From: Ammonifex thiophilus
GTDB taxonomy: Bacteria > Bacillota > Desulfotomaculia > Desulfotomaculales > Ammonificaceae
NCBI RefSeq assembly: GCF_003368535.1
Contig: NZ_QSLN01000001.1
Span: 310,001 to 374,000 of the forward strand
Direction: 5' to 3'
Length of the DNA: 64,000 nucleotides
Shown: in pieces, positions 16,783 through 26,532 of the stretch
Layout of the letters: every line of letters starts with the position of its first letter
How positions within the stretch are numbered: the stretch's first letter is position 1
Translations under genes and position numbers: made by a program
Notes under the pieces: model-generated
Databases searched by the model: none
Seen by the model: only the letters and a program-made list of their open reading frames with translations
What the model was told of the DNA's origin: nothing

Positions 16783-17346
16783 TTGGCCAAAGAGGCCGCC
16801 GTGATAGGTATCGGTGACCTTTTCCGACGCGATGCTGGTCTGGGCTCGTGGGCGGTAGACTTTTTAAGTCAGGAGGAACTGTCGGCCCACGTGGAGCTCG
16901 TCGATCTGGGCACCGGAATAGGCAATCTGGACACCTATCTTCACCGACACAAATACCTGCTGCTGGTTCAGGCGTGGCCAAAAGGAAATTCTCCCGGTAG
17001 AATATGCAGGCTCGGACCCGAAGGGGTGGCGCGCCTGCTTGCAGGAAAAGAGATAAGGTTCGCCTCTTTCTGCTTTTCCCCTTTCTCGCTTTTCCAGGAC
17101 ACCCTCGCCTACCTGCGCACCATGTACCGGCTGGGAATCGTGAGGGGAAGGGTTTCTCTGGTGGGAGTGGAGCCGAAAGATCTCTCTCCCGGTATGGGGC
17201 TTTCTCTCCCCGTACAAAGAGCTCTCCGTCGGCTTTTGCGCTTGATCCACAGAGACCTGGAAGAGCGGGGATTTCTGCCGCCGAAGTCCTCGGTGGTGGT
17301 TCCCTTGCGGAGTTATTGTTTCGGGAGATTCGGCCATAGGATTTGA
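16783..17346 (+). CDS. Hydrogenase maturation protease-like protein (HyaD/HycI family)
   Basis: 187 residues from a TTG preceded by gggggcgagggg. The fold signature is recognisable: AVIGIGDLFRRDAGLGSWAV at the N-terminus, VELVDLGTGIGNLDTYL near residue 40, and GVEPKDLSPGMGLSLPVQRAL near 130. In NiFe endopeptidases such as HybD the nickel ligands are an acidic residue after the first GxGN block, an Asp and a His. Here the first is Ala (RDAGLG) and no His is apparent in the ASFCFSPFSLFQD segment. It precedes an [FeFe] hydrogenase, which needs no such cleavage. Protease activity is doubtful; the family assignment is good. Confidence 0.7.
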   Translation: MAKEAAVIGIGDLFRRDAGLGSWAVDFLSQEELSAHVELVDLGTGIGNLDTYLHRHKYLLLVQAWPKGNSPGRICRLGPEGVARLLAGKEIRFASFCFSPFSLFQDTLAYLRTMYRLGIVRGRVSLVGVEPKDLSPGMGLSLPVQRALRRLLRLIHRDLEERGFLPPKSSVVVPLRSYCFGRFGHRI

Positions 17347-17431
17347 GCAAGGGAGGTGACAAGGCAAGATAGATCGGTCTGGGCTAAAAGGTTAGTCAAT
17401 TAGGGAGCAGCTAGCTGAGGAGGGAGGAACG

Positions 17432-19084
17432 ATGGAGGTAGAAAAACTGCTGGAAGAGGCGCTCAAGCAGAAGGAAGTAACCCGCCGGACCTTCCTCAAG
17501 ATGATGGCGGGGCTGGGCTTGGCGGGCTTGGCCGGTTCGGTGGGTGGCTGTCTCAGGCAGCACGAGGTTGCTGCCGGTGGAGAGGGTTGGCTACCCTACC
17601 AGTACGATGTGGCCGGAACCTGGCCGGCCCACGTGCGCGGGAGGGTACCTATCGATCCCAGCAACCCCTCCATCATGCGCGACGACCGCAAGTGCATCCT
17701 TTGCGGCCAGTGTCTGGAGATCTGCCACCGGGTGCAATCGGTTTACGGCTACTACGAGCTACCCATCCGTGACGACATCGTGTGCATCAACTGCGGTCAG
17801 TGCTCCCTGGCCTGTCCTACCGGTGCCATTCAGGAGCGGGACGACACGGAGAAAGTGCTCAAAGCCCTAAAGGACCCCAACAAGTTTGTAGTGGTCCAGA
17901 CCGCTCCCTCTATTCGGGTGGCGCTGGGCGAGGAGTTCGGCATGCCTCCGGGCACCTGGGTGACGGGCAAGATGGTGGCCGCTTTGCGGCGCCTGGGCTT
18001 CCACGCGGTGCTGGACACCAACTTTGCCGCCGACCTCACCATTATGGAGGAGGCCACCGAGCTCATCAAGCGCATCAAAGGGGAGCTACCGGGACGGCCG
18101 CTGCCCCAGTTTACTTCCTGCAGCCCGGGTTGGGTTAAGTTCTGCGAGTATTTCTATCCCGACCTGTTGCCTCATGTATCCAGCTGCAAGTCGCCCCAGC
18201 AGATGTTCGGAGCTACGGTGAAGACCTACTATGCCGAGAAGCGGGGTATCGATCCGCGCAAGATAGTCTCGGTTTCCATCATGCCCTGTACGGCCAAGAA
18301 GTTTGAGGCCCAGCGGCCGGAGATGATTTCGGCCCGGAAGTACTGGGAGAAGAAGAAGGGACCTGACTTCGCCAAGGATGTCACCCGCGACGTGGACATC
18401 GTGCTCACCACCCGCGAGCTGGCCAAGCTTATAAAGCAGGCCAAGATCGACTTCCCGCGCCTGCCGGACGAGGATTTCGATCCCCTCATGGGTAAGTGCA
18501 CGGGCGGGGCGATCATCTTTGGTGCTTCGGGCGGCGTGATGGAGGCGGCCATCCGCACGGCCTACTTCTTCATCACCGGCAAGGAGCCGCCGCCACAGCT
18601 GCTGGATTTGAAGCCCATTCGGGGCTTGGCCAGCGTTAAAGAGGCGGCGGTGGACATCCCCGGAGCAGGAACCATCCGGGTGGCGGTCTGCCAGGGAATG
18701 GCGGCCAGCCGGCAGGTCTTGGACATCGTGCGGGCGGGCAAAGCTCCCTGGCATTTTGTGGAGTTCATGGCCTGTCCTGGCGGCTGCGAGAGTGGTGGCG
18801 GCCAGCCGCGCAGCTCGGTGCCCCAGGCCAACGAGGTGCGGGCCAAGCGCACTGCCAGCCTGTACGCCGCTGATGCTCGCTGGGTCTGGCGCGAGAGCCA
18901 CGAGAATCCGGATATCCTGAAAGTGTACCAGGACTTCTACGGCCACCCCATGAGCGAGCTGGCGGAAGAGCTTTTGCACACGCACTACACCTCGCGCGCC
19001 GACAAGCTCAAGGCCATACAGCCTTCTGAGAAGGAGAAGCCGTGGGAGCAGTACTACCCGGCCCGGTTGACGCCCGAGATTTAA
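17432..19084 (+). CDS. [FeFe] hydrogenase catalytic subunit, Tat-exported
   Basis: 550 residues. The N-terminus has a twin-arginine signal (VTRRTFLKMMAGLG, then AGSVGGC). Two 4Fe-4S sites follow (CILCGQCLEIC and CINCGQCSLAC). The H-cluster domain has all three signatures: TSCSPGWVKFCE, MPCTAKKFEAQRPE and MACPGGCESGGGQP. It interconverts H2 with protons and electrons. The Tat signal and the following FeS and NrfD-type subunits place it on the outer face of the membrane, consistent with H2 uptake. Start ATG 17432 has gaggagggagg before it. HydEFG maturases are not in this window. Confidence 0.95.
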   Translation: MEVEKLLEEALKQKEVTRRTFLKMMAGLGLAGLAGSVGGCLRQHEVAAGGEGWLPYQYDVAGTWPAHVRGRVPIDPSNPSIMRDDRKCILCGQCLEICHRVQSVYGYYELPIRDDIVCINCGQCSLACPTGAIQERDDTEKVLKALKDPNKFVVVQTAPSIRVALGEEFGMPPGTWVTGKMVAALRRLGFHAVLDTNFAADLTIMEEATELIKRIKGELPGRPLPQFTSCSPGWVKFCEYFYPDLLPHVSSCKSPQQMFGATVKTYYAEKRGIDPRKIVSVSIMPCTAKKFEAQRPEMISARKYWEKKKGPDFAKDVTRDVDIVLTTRELAKLIKQAKIDFPRLPDEDFDPLMGKCTGGAIIFGASGGVMEAAIRTAYFFITGKEPPPQLLDLKPIRGLASVKEAAVDIPGAGTIRVAVCQGMAASRQVLDIVRAGKAPWHFVEFMACPGGCESGGGQPRSSVPQANEVRAKRTASLYAADARWVWRESHENPDILKVYQDFYGHPMSELAEELLHTHYTSRADKLKAIQPSEKEKPWEQYYPARLTPEI

Positions 19085-19102
19085 GCGGATGGAGGCGAGA
19101 CC

Positions 19103-19864
19103 ATGAAGGGTGTTCTGGTGGATATAACTCGTTGCGTGGGCTGCGGCAGCTGCGTGGTGGCCTGCAAGCTTTACAATAACCTCCCGTGGTCCAACGCGCC
19201 GCACTTGGGGAAGGACGCGGTTTTGACGGCCGACAACTGGACGGTAGTAAAGGAATTCGATGTCTCCAAAGGCAAGGAGTCGGTCTGGCGGTTCGTCAAA
19301 GAGCAGTGCTTTCACTGCCTGGAGCCGGCCTGTGCTTCCGCCTGCTTTGCCGCGGCCTTCCGCAAGACGCCGGAGGGGCCGGTCATCTACAACGAGCGGG
19401 TCTGCGTGGGCTGCCGCTACTGCATGATCGCCTGTCCCTTTAGCATACCCAAGTACGAGTGGCAGGCTCGCTTCCCCCGGGTGCAGAAATGTCAGATGTG
19501 CTTTTACCGGGTGAAGGACGGCGAGATGCCGGCCTGCGTGAGCGTGTGCCCTGCCGGGGCCTTGAAGTTCGGCGATCGGGACGCGCTTTTGAAAGAGGCC
19601 AAGGAGCGTATAGCTCAAAACCCCGGGCGCTATGTCAACCACGTGTACGGCGAGAAGGAGTACGGCGGTACTTGCTGGCTCTACCTGAGCGATGTGCCCT
19701 TTGAGCAGCTGGGCTTCCGCACCCATGTGTCCACCGAGTCCATCCCTCATGTGAGCGAGCGGGTGACCAAGTGGACGCTGCCGGTGGCCGGGGGCTGGGC
19801 GGCCGTGCTGACGGCCCTCTACTTGGCCACCAAAGGTTCCGGTGGGGCGGAAAAGAGCCACTAA
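19103..19864 (+). CDS. Hydrogenase electron-transfer FeS subunit (HybA/FdhB-like)
   Basis: 253 residues with four ferredoxin-type clusters: CVGCGSCVVAC, CFHCLEPACASAC, CVGCRYCMIAC, and CQMC...CVSVC. A C-terminal hydrophobic segment (LPVAGGWAAVLTALYLA) probably anchors it to the membrane. It is the paralogue of FdhB at 11958, with the same overall layout and an identical KEAKERIAQNPGRYVN block. It lies 18 nt after the hydrogenase gene and 33 nt before the NrfD-type subunit, so it should wire the [FeFe] enzyme to the membrane protein. Confidence 0.92.
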   Translation: MKGVLVDITRCVGCGSCVVACKLYNNLPWSNAPHLGKDAVLTADNWTVVKEFDVSKGKESVWRFVKEQCFHCLEPACASACFAAAFRKTPEGPVIYNERVCVGCRYCMIACPFSIPKYEWQARFPRVQKCQMCFYRVKDGEMPACVSVCPAGALKFGDRDALLKEAKERIAQNPGRYVNHVYGEKEYGGTCWLYLSDVPFEQLGFRTHVSTESIPHVSERVTKWTLPVAGGWAAVLTALYLATKGSGGAEKSH

Positions 19865-19897
19865 GTGTAAGGGAAGCTATAAACCTTCACGGGGCGG

Positions 19898-21097
19898 GTG
19901 AAATGGATGGCTTATGAATTTCCGGAAGGCTGGCGCTTCCGCATGACGGGTTGGCGCAAGTTCTTCATCCTGGTCTTCCTGGTGGCGGTCGGCGTGATGA
20001 TCTACCGTCTGGTCTACGGGCTGGGTGCGGCCACCCACCTCAACGACCAGTGGCCCTGGGGTTGGTGGATCGCGGTCGACGTTCTGATCGGCGTGGCTTT
20101 GGCCGGCGGTGGATACTCCACGGCTTTTCTGGTTCATATCCTGCACCGGAAGCAGTTTGCGCCAGTGGCGCGGGCGGCGCTACTCACCTCTATGCTGGGC
20201 TATATCCTGGTGCTGATCGGCCTCTTCATGGATATCGGACGCTGGTATAACTTCTGGCGGCCCTTCCTGGTCTACCCGGGAAGCTGGCACTCGGTGCTCT
20301 TCGAAGTGTTCTGGTGCATCTCCCTTTACACCATGGTGCAGGTTCTGGAGTTTGGGAGCATCGTCTTCGAGCGGGTCAAGTCGGACTGGCTCAAGCGCGT
20401 TTTCGACGCCATGCTTCCCCCTCTCTTCATCCTAGGCGTGGTTCTACCCACGCTGCACCAGTCTTCGCTGGGCTCGCTCTACGTGGTGACCGTTGATCGG
20501 CTCGATCCCCTGTGGTGGTCCATTGCCCTCCCTATCTTCTTCCTGCTGTCCTCTTTCTTCGTGGGCCCGGCCATGGTAACCCTGGAAGGTTCTCTGGCGG
20601 CCAAGGCCTACGGCCGGCAGATGGAGATCCCGGTCCTTTCCCGGCTGGTTAAAGTGGGTGCCTGGGTGATGTTCATTTACCTGGTGCTTAAGCTCATCGA
20701 TCTCGGCTACCGCAACCAGTTCGGTCACCTCTTCGACGGCTCCCTGGAAAGCAACCTGTTCCTGCTGGAGATAGTGGGCGGGGTCATTGTTCCCATGATC
20801 ATGTTCGCTATCCCGAGCGTGCGCAACTCTGCTGGGGGACTCATCACCGCTTCCGTCCTCACCGTGGGTGGAGTAATCCTCAACCGCATGAACGTGGTCT
20901 TCACCGGGATGGCGGCGGCCATGGGAGGCCATTACTTCCCCAAGTGGACGGAGTTCATGGTCACGGCGGGACTCATCGCCCTCGCAGTACTAGCTTACTG
21001 CTTCCTGGTAGAGAACTTCGCCATCTTGCCAGCGGAGGAGCACGTACCGGCAGGCAAGCCGTCGGAGGCGCATACTAGCTACACCGTCGTAGGCTAA
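19898..21097 (+). CDS. NrfD/HybB-type integral membrane quinone-reactive subunit
   Basis: 399 residues with about ten membrane helices. Family landmarks are PWGWWIAVDVLIGVALAGGGY near the first helices and IGLFMDIGRWYNFWRPF. This family carries no haem and exchanges electrons with menaquinone in HybB- and NrfD-type complexes. It ends the hydrogenase operon and is followed by a strong terminator. The start is GTG 19898, with ATG 19907 as a near equivalent. The formate dehydrogenase operon has no counterpart, so this subunit might also serve it; that is speculative. Confidence 0.9.
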   Translation: MKWMAYEFPEGWRFRMTGWRKFFILVFLVAVGVMIYRLVYGLGAATHLNDQWPWGWWIAVDVLIGVALAGGGYSTAFLVHILHRKQFAPVARAALLTSMLGYILVLIGLFMDIGRWYNFWRPFLVYPGSWHSVLFEVFWCISLYTMVQVLEFGSIVFERVKSDWLKRVFDAMLPPLFILGVVLPTLHQSSLGSLYVVTVDRLDPLWWSIALPIFFLLSSFFVGPAMVTLEGSLAAKAYGRQMEIPVLSRLVKVGAWVMFIYLVLKLIDLGYRNQFGHLFDGSLESNLFLLEIVGGVIVPMIMFAIPSVRNSAGGLITASVLTVGGVILNRMNVVFTGMAAAMGGHYFPKWTEFMVTAGLIALAVLAYCFLVENFAILPAEEHVPAGKPSEAHTSYTVVG

Positions 21098-21114
21098 AAC
21101 AGCGGGTATACTCC

Positions 21115-21153
21115 AAAGGAGGGGGTATCTTCCAAAGCCCCCTCCTTTACTTT
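21115..21153 (+). terminator. Intrinsic terminator after the hydrogenase operon
   Basis: Stem aaaggaggggg (21115-21125) / ccccctccttt (21138-21148) with a 12-nt loop, followed by acttttg. Confidence 0.8.
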
Positions 21154-21191
21154 TGGGCGCGTCACTGTCCTTCGCGTCCGTGGCGGGGCCG

Positions 21192-21221
21192 TTGACAGGC
21201 GTTTTGCAGGTGTCATAAGAT
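21192..21221 (+). promoter_or_regulatory. Sigma-A-type promoter for valS
   Basis: TTGACA at 21192-21197, 18-nt spacer, TAAGAT at 21216-21221. The leader before the valS start is only about 28 nt, so there is no room for a T-box. Confidence 0.7.
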
Positions 21222-21255
21222 TTTTGCAAACGGAGGCTGGAGGTCGAGATTCGTC

Positions 21256-23904
21256 TTGAGCAAAAGGATTTTGCCACCGGTTTACGAGCCGAAAGAAGTG
21301 GAAGCTAAATGGTATCGCTTCTGGGAGGAAGGGAAATTTTTCCGGGGAGAGGTCGATCCTTCCCGGCGCCCCTTTTGTATAGTCATGCCCCCGCCCAACG
21401 TGACGGGAGAACTGCACATGGGGCACGCCCTGGATAACACCCTGCAAGACGTGCTCATCCGTTGGCGGCGCATGCAGGGTTACGCCACCCTTTGGGTGCC
21501 CGGCACCGACCACGCAGGCATTGCCACTCAGGCTCGGGTGGAGGCGGAGCTGGCCAAGGAAGGGCTCACCCGCCACGACCTGGGGCGGGAGAAGTTCCTG
21601 GAGCGGGTCTGGCAGTGGAAGGAGAAGTACGGCAACACCATCACCATGCAGCTCAGGCGCTTAGGGGCCTCCTGCGACTGGGACCGGGAGCGCTTCACCA
21701 TGGATGAGGGCTGCTCCAGGGCGGTCAAAGAGGTCTTCATTCGCCTCTACGAGGAGGGGCTGATCTACCGGGGAGACTACATCGTCAACTGGTGCCCCCG
21801 CTGCCAGACGGTGATCTCCGATATCGAGGTGGAGCACAAGGAGACGCCCGGCAAGCTTTACTACATCCGCTATCCCCTGGCGGAAGGGGGCTTCATCACT
21901 ATCGCTACCACCCGCCCGGAGACCATGCTGGGGGACACGGCGGTGGCGGTCAACCCCGAAGATCCCCGCTACCGGGAGCTTATTGGCAAGAAAGCCATCC
22001 TTCCTCTAGTGGGGCGGGAGCTCCCCATCATCGCCGACGAGTACGTGGACATGGAGTTTGGTACCGGGGCGCTCAAGGTGACGCCGGCGCACGACCCTCA
22101 CGACTTCGAGATCGGACAGCGCCACCACCTGCCTGCGGTGCAGGTCATAGGGTTCGACGCCCGGATGACGGAGGAGGCCGGGGAACGCTACCGGGGCTTG
22201 GACCGGTGGGAGGCTCGTCGGCGGGTGGTGGAGGACCTGAGGGCTCAGGGGCTGCTAGAGAAGGAGGAGGATATCGTCCACGCGGTGGGGCACTGTTACC
22301 GCTGCGGCGAGGTAGTGGAGCCCATGATCTCCAAGCAGTGGTTTGTGCGCATGAAACCCCTAGCTGAGCCGGCCGTCGCAGCGGTGGAGGAAGGGCGCAT
22401 CCGCTTTATACCGGAGCGCTTTACTAAAATTTACTTGAACTGGGTGAAAAACATAAAAGACTGGTGCATCTCGCGGCAGCTCTGGTGGGGCCACCGCATA
22501 CCGGTGTGGCATTGTGCCGACTGCGGCCGGAGCACTGCCGCCCGCAACGGTCTGGACAGGTGTCCGCACTGCGGCTCCAGTCGGGTGGAACAGGATCCGG
22601 ACGTGCTTGACACCTGGTTTTCCTCCGCCCTTTGGCCTTTCTCCACTCTGGGTTGGCCCGAAGTAACCCCCGAACTTAAGTTCTTCTATCCCACCTCGGT
22701 GCTGGTCACCGGCCGCGATATCATCTTCTTCTGGGTGGCTCGCATGATCTTCATGGGGCTCAAGTTCATGGGGGACGTTCCTTTCCGGGAGGTCTTTATT
22801 CACGGGCTGGTGCTGGATGCGCTTGGCCGGAAGATGTCCAAGTCCCTGGGCAACGGTGTTGACCCCCTGGAGGTTATCGAGAGCCACGGGGCGGACAGTT
22901 TGCGTTTCATGCTGGTCACGGGCAGCACCCCGGGTAACGACCTGCGCTTCCACTTCGAGCGGCTGGACGGGGCGCGCAACTTTATAAACAAGCTATGGAA
23001 CGCTTCCCGCTTCGTGCTCATGAACCTGGACGAGGAGGAAGCGCTTCCCCAGCTTGACGAGGTGCGCCTGGAACTCGTCGATCGCTGGATAATAAGCCGC
23101 CTACAAGACGTAGTGGAGCGGGTGACCGCTTACCTGGAGGAGTACGAGCTGGGCGAGGCGGCCCGCCTCCTTTACGAGTTCATGTGGGACGAGTTCTGCG
23201 ACTGGTACATCGAGATGGCCAAGCTGCGCCTCTACGGTGCCGACCCGGAGGCCCGGCGGACGGCTCAAGTGGTGTTGAAGTCGGTGCTCGGCACCTGCCT
23301 CAAGCTTCTGCACCCCTTCATTCCCTTCGTCACTGAGGAGATTTGGCACCGGCTGGAACCCGGAAGCGCCCCTTTGATAGTTCAGTCTTGGCCGGCGGTG
23401 GAGGAGAAGAGGAAGGACGCGGCAGCTGAGGCTGCGGTGGGGATGCTGCAGGAAGTGGTGCGGGCGGTGCGGCACTTGCGGGCGGAGATGCGGGTACCGC
23501 CGGGAAAGCGGGCTACGGTCATCCTGGTGACCCGTGAGGTCGACAAGATGAGGCTTTTGGAGGAACACCGGAAGATAGTGGAGTCCCTGGTGGCAGGGGA
23601 GTTGGTGCTGAAGGAGATTTTACTGGAGAAGCCGGTCAACGCTGCCCACGCTGTAGCGGCCGGGATAGAGATCTACCTGCCTCTGGAAGGCCTTATCGAC
23701 GTGGAGAAGGAGCGGGCGCGCCTTCACAAAGAGCTTAAAGAGCTGGAGGAGGAACTTTCCAGGGTGCGCCGAAAACTCGACAACCCCAGCTTCTTGGCCA
23801 AAGCGCCGGCCGAGGTGGTGGCCAAGGAGCGGGCCAAGGAGGAGGAGCTGGAGAAGAACCGCCTGAGCCTGGAGAAACTACTCTCCTTCCTGGAAGGGGT
23901 CTAG
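21256..23904 (+). CDS. valS: Valyl-tRNA synthetase
   Basis: 882 residues, the usual length for bacterial ValRS. It is a class I synthetase: HMGH in [12 protein letters not shown] near residue 50 and KMSKS in [13 protein letters not shown] near residue 528, with the editing domain between ([14 protein letters not shown]). A Cys pair region (CADCGR...CPHCG) lies before [13 protein letters not shown]. The C-terminal ~65 residues form the coiled-coil arm that contacts tRNA. It starts at a TTG. There is a good promoter but no T-box leader. folC follows after 5 nt, a common pairing in Firmicutes. Confidence 0.97.
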   Translation: MSKRILPPVYEPKEVEAKWYRFWEEGKFFRGEVDPSRRPFCIVMPPPNVTGELHMGHALDNTLQDVLIRWRRMQGYATLWVPGTDHAGIATQARVEAELAKEGLTRHDLGREKFLERVWQWKEKYGNTITMQLRRLGASCDWDRERFTMDEGCSRAVKEVFIRLYEEGLIYRGDYIVNWCPRCQTVISDIEVEHKETPGKLYYIRYPLAEGGFITIATTRPETMLGDTAVAVNPEDPRYRELIGKKAILPLVGRELPIIADEYVDMEFGTGALKVTPAHDPHDFEIGQRHHLPAVQVIGFDARMTEEAGERYRGLDRWEARRRVVEDLRAQGLLEKEEDIVHAVGHCYRCGEVVEPMISKQWFVRMKPLAEPAVAAVEEGRIRFIPERFTKIYLNWVKNIKDWCISRQLWWGHRIPVWHCADCGRSTAARNGLDRCPHCGSSRVEQDPDVLDTWFSSALWPFSTLGWPEVTPELKFFYPTSVLVTGRDIIFFWVARMIFMGLKFMGDVPFREVFIHGLVLDALGRKMSKSLGNGVDPLEVIESHGADSLRFMLVTGSTPGNDLRFHFERLDGARNFINKLWNASRFVLMNLDEEEALPQLDEVRLELVDRWIISRLQDVVERVTAYLEEYELGEAARLLYEFMWDEFCDWYIEMAKLRLYGADPEARRTAQVVLKSVLGTCLKLLHPFIPFVTEEIWHRLEPGSAPLIVQSWPAVEEKRKDAAAEAAVGMLQEVVRAVRHLRAEMRVPPGKRATVILVTREVDKMRLLEEHRKIVESLVAGELVLKEILLEKPVNAAHAVAAGIEIYLPLEGLIDVEKERARLHKELKELEEELSRVRRKLDNPSFLAKAPAEVVAKERAKEEELEKNRLSLEKLLSFLEGV

Positions 23905-23909
23905 GAGCG

Positions 23910-25190
23910 ATGCGCGAGGCACTGGCCTATATCCAGCAGGTGGCGGCGGTGGGGATAAAGCCGGGGCTGGAGCGGATAAAAGCGCTGCTCGAGCGGCTGG
24001 GTAACCCCCACCGCCGTTTGCGTTTCTTGCACGTGGGAGGGACCAACGGCAAGGGCTCGGTCACGGCCTTTCTGAGTTTCATATTGCGGGCGGCGGGATA
24101 CCGGGTGGGCACTTTTACTTCCCCCCACCTGCGCTCTTATCTGGAGCGCTTCCAGCTGAACGGTCGTCCCATAGGGGAGCGGGAATTTGTCTGGTTAGTG
24201 AAGGAGCTCTACCCCCATCTGGAGGCTCTACAGCGGGAGGGGGTGCGGCTTACCGAGTTCGAAATCCACACCGCCTTGGCTTTCCTGCTCTTCGCGCGGG
24301 CCAGAGCGGAAGTGGCGGTGGTGGAGGTGGGTCTAGGAGGGAGGTGGGACGCCACCAACGTGGTGCTCCCCGAACTTGCGGTCATCACCAACGTGGCGGT
24401 GGACCACACTGACTACCTGGGCTCCGACATTACCTCCATCGCCTGGGAAAAAGCAGGGATCATAAAGGCCGGGGTTCCCGTGGTGACGGGGGCTACCGGC
24501 GAGGCGCTAGGGGTAGTGGAAGGGGTGGCGCGGGAAAAAGGAGCTCCGCTTTACGTCCAGGGCCGTGACTTTAGCTTCCGTGAGATAGCTAACGACCTTA
24601 CCGGGCAGGTGATCGAGGTTGAAGGGTGGTGGGGGAGGACTCCCCCCTTGCGTCTGAACCTCCTGGGCCGGCACCAGCAGTTTAACGCTGCTTTAGCGGT
24701 GGCAGCGGCTAAGCTTTTGGAAGAGCGGGGCTGGCAGATAGACAAAGGAGCGATCAAAGTAGGGCTTTACCGGACGCGCTGGCCTGGGAGGCTGGAAATC
24801 GTTTTTTCCCAGCCCACCTTAATTCTGGACGGAGCCCACAACCCAGCAGGGGCGACGGCTCTAAGAGAAGCCTTGGACCACTATTTTCCTCGTGGCCAGC
24901 GCCTCCTGGTGCTGGGGATGCTGGATGATAAGGCGCGGGAGGATATGGTGAAGATTCTCGTGCCCGGCGCCTCCTTAGTGGTGGTGACCCGCCCTCCGGG
25001 GCCCAGATCGGAGGACTGGCGGCGGGTGGCGGACTGGGCCCGGCAGCTTTGCCCCCAGGTCTACCTGGTGGAGGAGCCGCAGGAGGCGGTGAGTCAAGCT
25101 TTGCGCAGGGCCCGGCCGGAAGACCTGGTAGTAGTGACCGGCTCCCTTTACCTGGTGGGAGCTCTGGAGCCGGAAGACAGAGGCTTCTGA
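23910..25190 (+). CDS. folC: Folylpolyglutamate synthase / dihydrofolate synthase
   Basis: 426 residues. It is a Mur-ligase-fold enzyme: HVGGTNGKGSVTAFLS is the ATP-binding loop, then SPHLRSYLERFQLNG, VVEVGLGGRWDATNV and VAVDHTDYLGSDITSIAWEKAGI, all standard FolC blocks. The C-terminal domain has LILDGAHNPAGATAL. It adds glutamate to folates, important in an organism likely to depend on tetrahydrofolate-bound one-carbon units. Its start codon is 5 nt beyond the valS stop, so the two are co-transcribed. Confidence 0.95.
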   Translation: MREALAYIQQVAAVGIKPGLERIKALLERLGNPHRRLRFLHVGGTNGKGSVTAFLSFILRAAGYRVGTFTSPHLRSYLERFQLNGRPIGEREFVWLVKELYPHLEALQREGVRLTEFEIHTALAFLLFARARAEVAVVEVGLGGRWDATNVVLPELAVITNVAVDHTDYLGSDITSIAWEKAGIIKAGVPVVTGATGEALGVVEGVAREKGAPLYVQGRDFSFREIANDLTGQVIEVEGWWGRTPPLRLNLLGRHQQFNAALAVAAAKLLEERGWQIDKGAIKVGLYRTRWPGRLEIVFSQPTLILDGAHNPAGATALREALDHYFPRGQRLLVLGMLDDKAREDMVKILVPGASLVVVTRPPGPRSEDWRRVADWARQLCPQVYLVEEPQEAVSQALRRARPEDLVVVTGSLYLVGALEPEDRGF

Positions 25191-25368
25191 AGCGCTTCGC
25201 CCCTCCGGCTCGTTTTCGCGGTAGCAACTTCCAAAGGCTTCTTCTGGAGCGTTCTAGTATCAAGGCTACGCTGGCACTTCTCACCGGGAGCCCGCTGCGA
25301 GGGCCAGGGAAGCCAGGCGGGGAGCGGAATTAAAAGCCCTTTCCGGCTCATACTAATGGTCGGAAGGG

Positions 25369-26532
25369 GTGGGCGCGGTGGTGCGGGAAGAGGGAAGGAT
25401 TTCTGCTCTACAAGCTTGCGGGTATCAAATAAGCATCGTCCTGGCCACGGCTATCCTCTTCGTTCCCGGTATCGTGGCCCAGAAGGCCCGTTCCGACGGC
25501 TGGCTGTCCCTCCTCTTAGCTTTTATTTTCGGCCTCATCGTGGCAGTAATTTCTTCCAAGCTGGCTCTGCGCTTTCCCTCCCAGACGGTAATCCAGTATG
25601 CTCCCCGAATTTTGGGTCCCTTTTTGGGGAAGATAGTCGGCTTCATCTACGTGTATTACTTCTTCTACGTAGCCTACTACGTTCAGCGCCAGTTTGGGGA
25701 GCTCATGACCACCGCTTACATGCAGGAAACCCCTATCGTAGTCTTTATCGCCATTCTGACCCTCTTGTCCTGCTATGCTATTTACCAGGGGCTGGAAGTA
25801 ATATGCCGGGTCAACCAGATAGTTCTGGTCATTTTTATACCCGCCTTTTTCTTTCTTTTGGCTTTGATTGCCAAAGATATTCGTTTAGATAATTTTCTTC
25901 CCTTCCTGGAAAACGGCTGGGGCCCACCGCTGGTGGGGGCGCTGGCTCCCGGCGCCTGGATGGGAGAGGTGGCAGTCATCCTTATGCTCACCCCCTTCGT
26001 CAGCGACCGCCGGCGGGTGTTGCGCACCAGCGTGACGGCCGTGGTGGTGCTTTTCCTCTGCATGTTAGTCGTCGTGGTGGGAGCCATAGGAACTATGGGG
26101 GCCGAGGTGGTGGCGCGCCTACTCTTTCCCGCCTTTTCCCTCTACCGCCGCATCCACTTCGCTACTATTCCCATCTTGGAGCGTCAGGACGCCGTCTTTA
26201 TGATGATTTGGGTGGCAGGCATGCTCTTCAAGCTCACCACTTTCTTCTACGCTGGCCTTCTGGCCCTAAGCCAGTGGCTGGGACTTAAGACCTACCGCCC
26301 CCTGATATTCCCCACCGGGGCTTTACTCGCGGCTCTGTCGCTCATGTCCTGGCACAACATAAGTGACTTGGTGGCCTTTTCGGCAGAGGTATTTCCTCTC
26401 TCCATCGACTTTGTCAACTTATTCCTGACCGGCCTGCTCTTGCTGGTGGCAGCCTGCCGGGGTTTGCGGGAGGTGAACGGCTCTCCCTATGCGGATGGGG
26501 AAGAAGTTAAAGGATCTGCTGGTGCAGTCTAA
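25369..26532 (+). CDS. Spore germination receptor B subunit (GerAB/GerKB, APC-type)
   Basis: 387 residues with about ten membrane helices. The opening ISALQACGYQISIVLATAILFVPGIV and the later GDR-like loop region match endospore germination permeases of the APC superfamily, the subunit thought to bind the germinant. The start is a GTG within ggaagggg. The upstream gap from 25191 holds a 9-bp hairpin (25337-25345 with 25361-25369) that covers this ribosome-binding site. The gene overlaps the A-subunit gene by 44 nt. Gene order is B-A-C rather than the A-B-C of B. subtilis gerA. Confidence 0.9.
   Translation: MGAVVREEGRISALQACGYQISIVLATAILFVPGIVAQKARSDGWLSLLLAFIFGLIVAVISSKLALRFPSQTVIQYAPRILGPFLGKIVGFIYVYYFFYVAYYVQRQFGELMTTAYMQETPIVVFIAILTLLSCYAIYQGLEVICRVNQIVLVIFIPAFFFLLALIAKDIRLDNFLPFLENGWGPPLVGALAPGAWMGEVAVILMLTPFVSDRRRVLRTSVTAVVVLFLCMLVVVVGAIGTMGAEVVARLLFPAFSLYRRIHFATIPILERQDAVFMMIWVAGMLFKLTTFFYAGLLALSQWLGLKTYRPLIFPTGALLAALSLMSWHNISDLVAFSAEVFPLSIDFVNLFLTGLLLLVAACRGLREVNGSPYADGEEVKGSAGAV

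Noticed and set aside
18086-19861. 591-codon open frame on the minus strand across the hydrogenase genes
   Set aside because: Shadow frame caused by GC-rich codon bias; no recognisable motifs.
21154-21255. T-box leader before valS
   Set aside because: The promoter leaves a leader of only about 28 nt and no T-box sequence or terminator is present.
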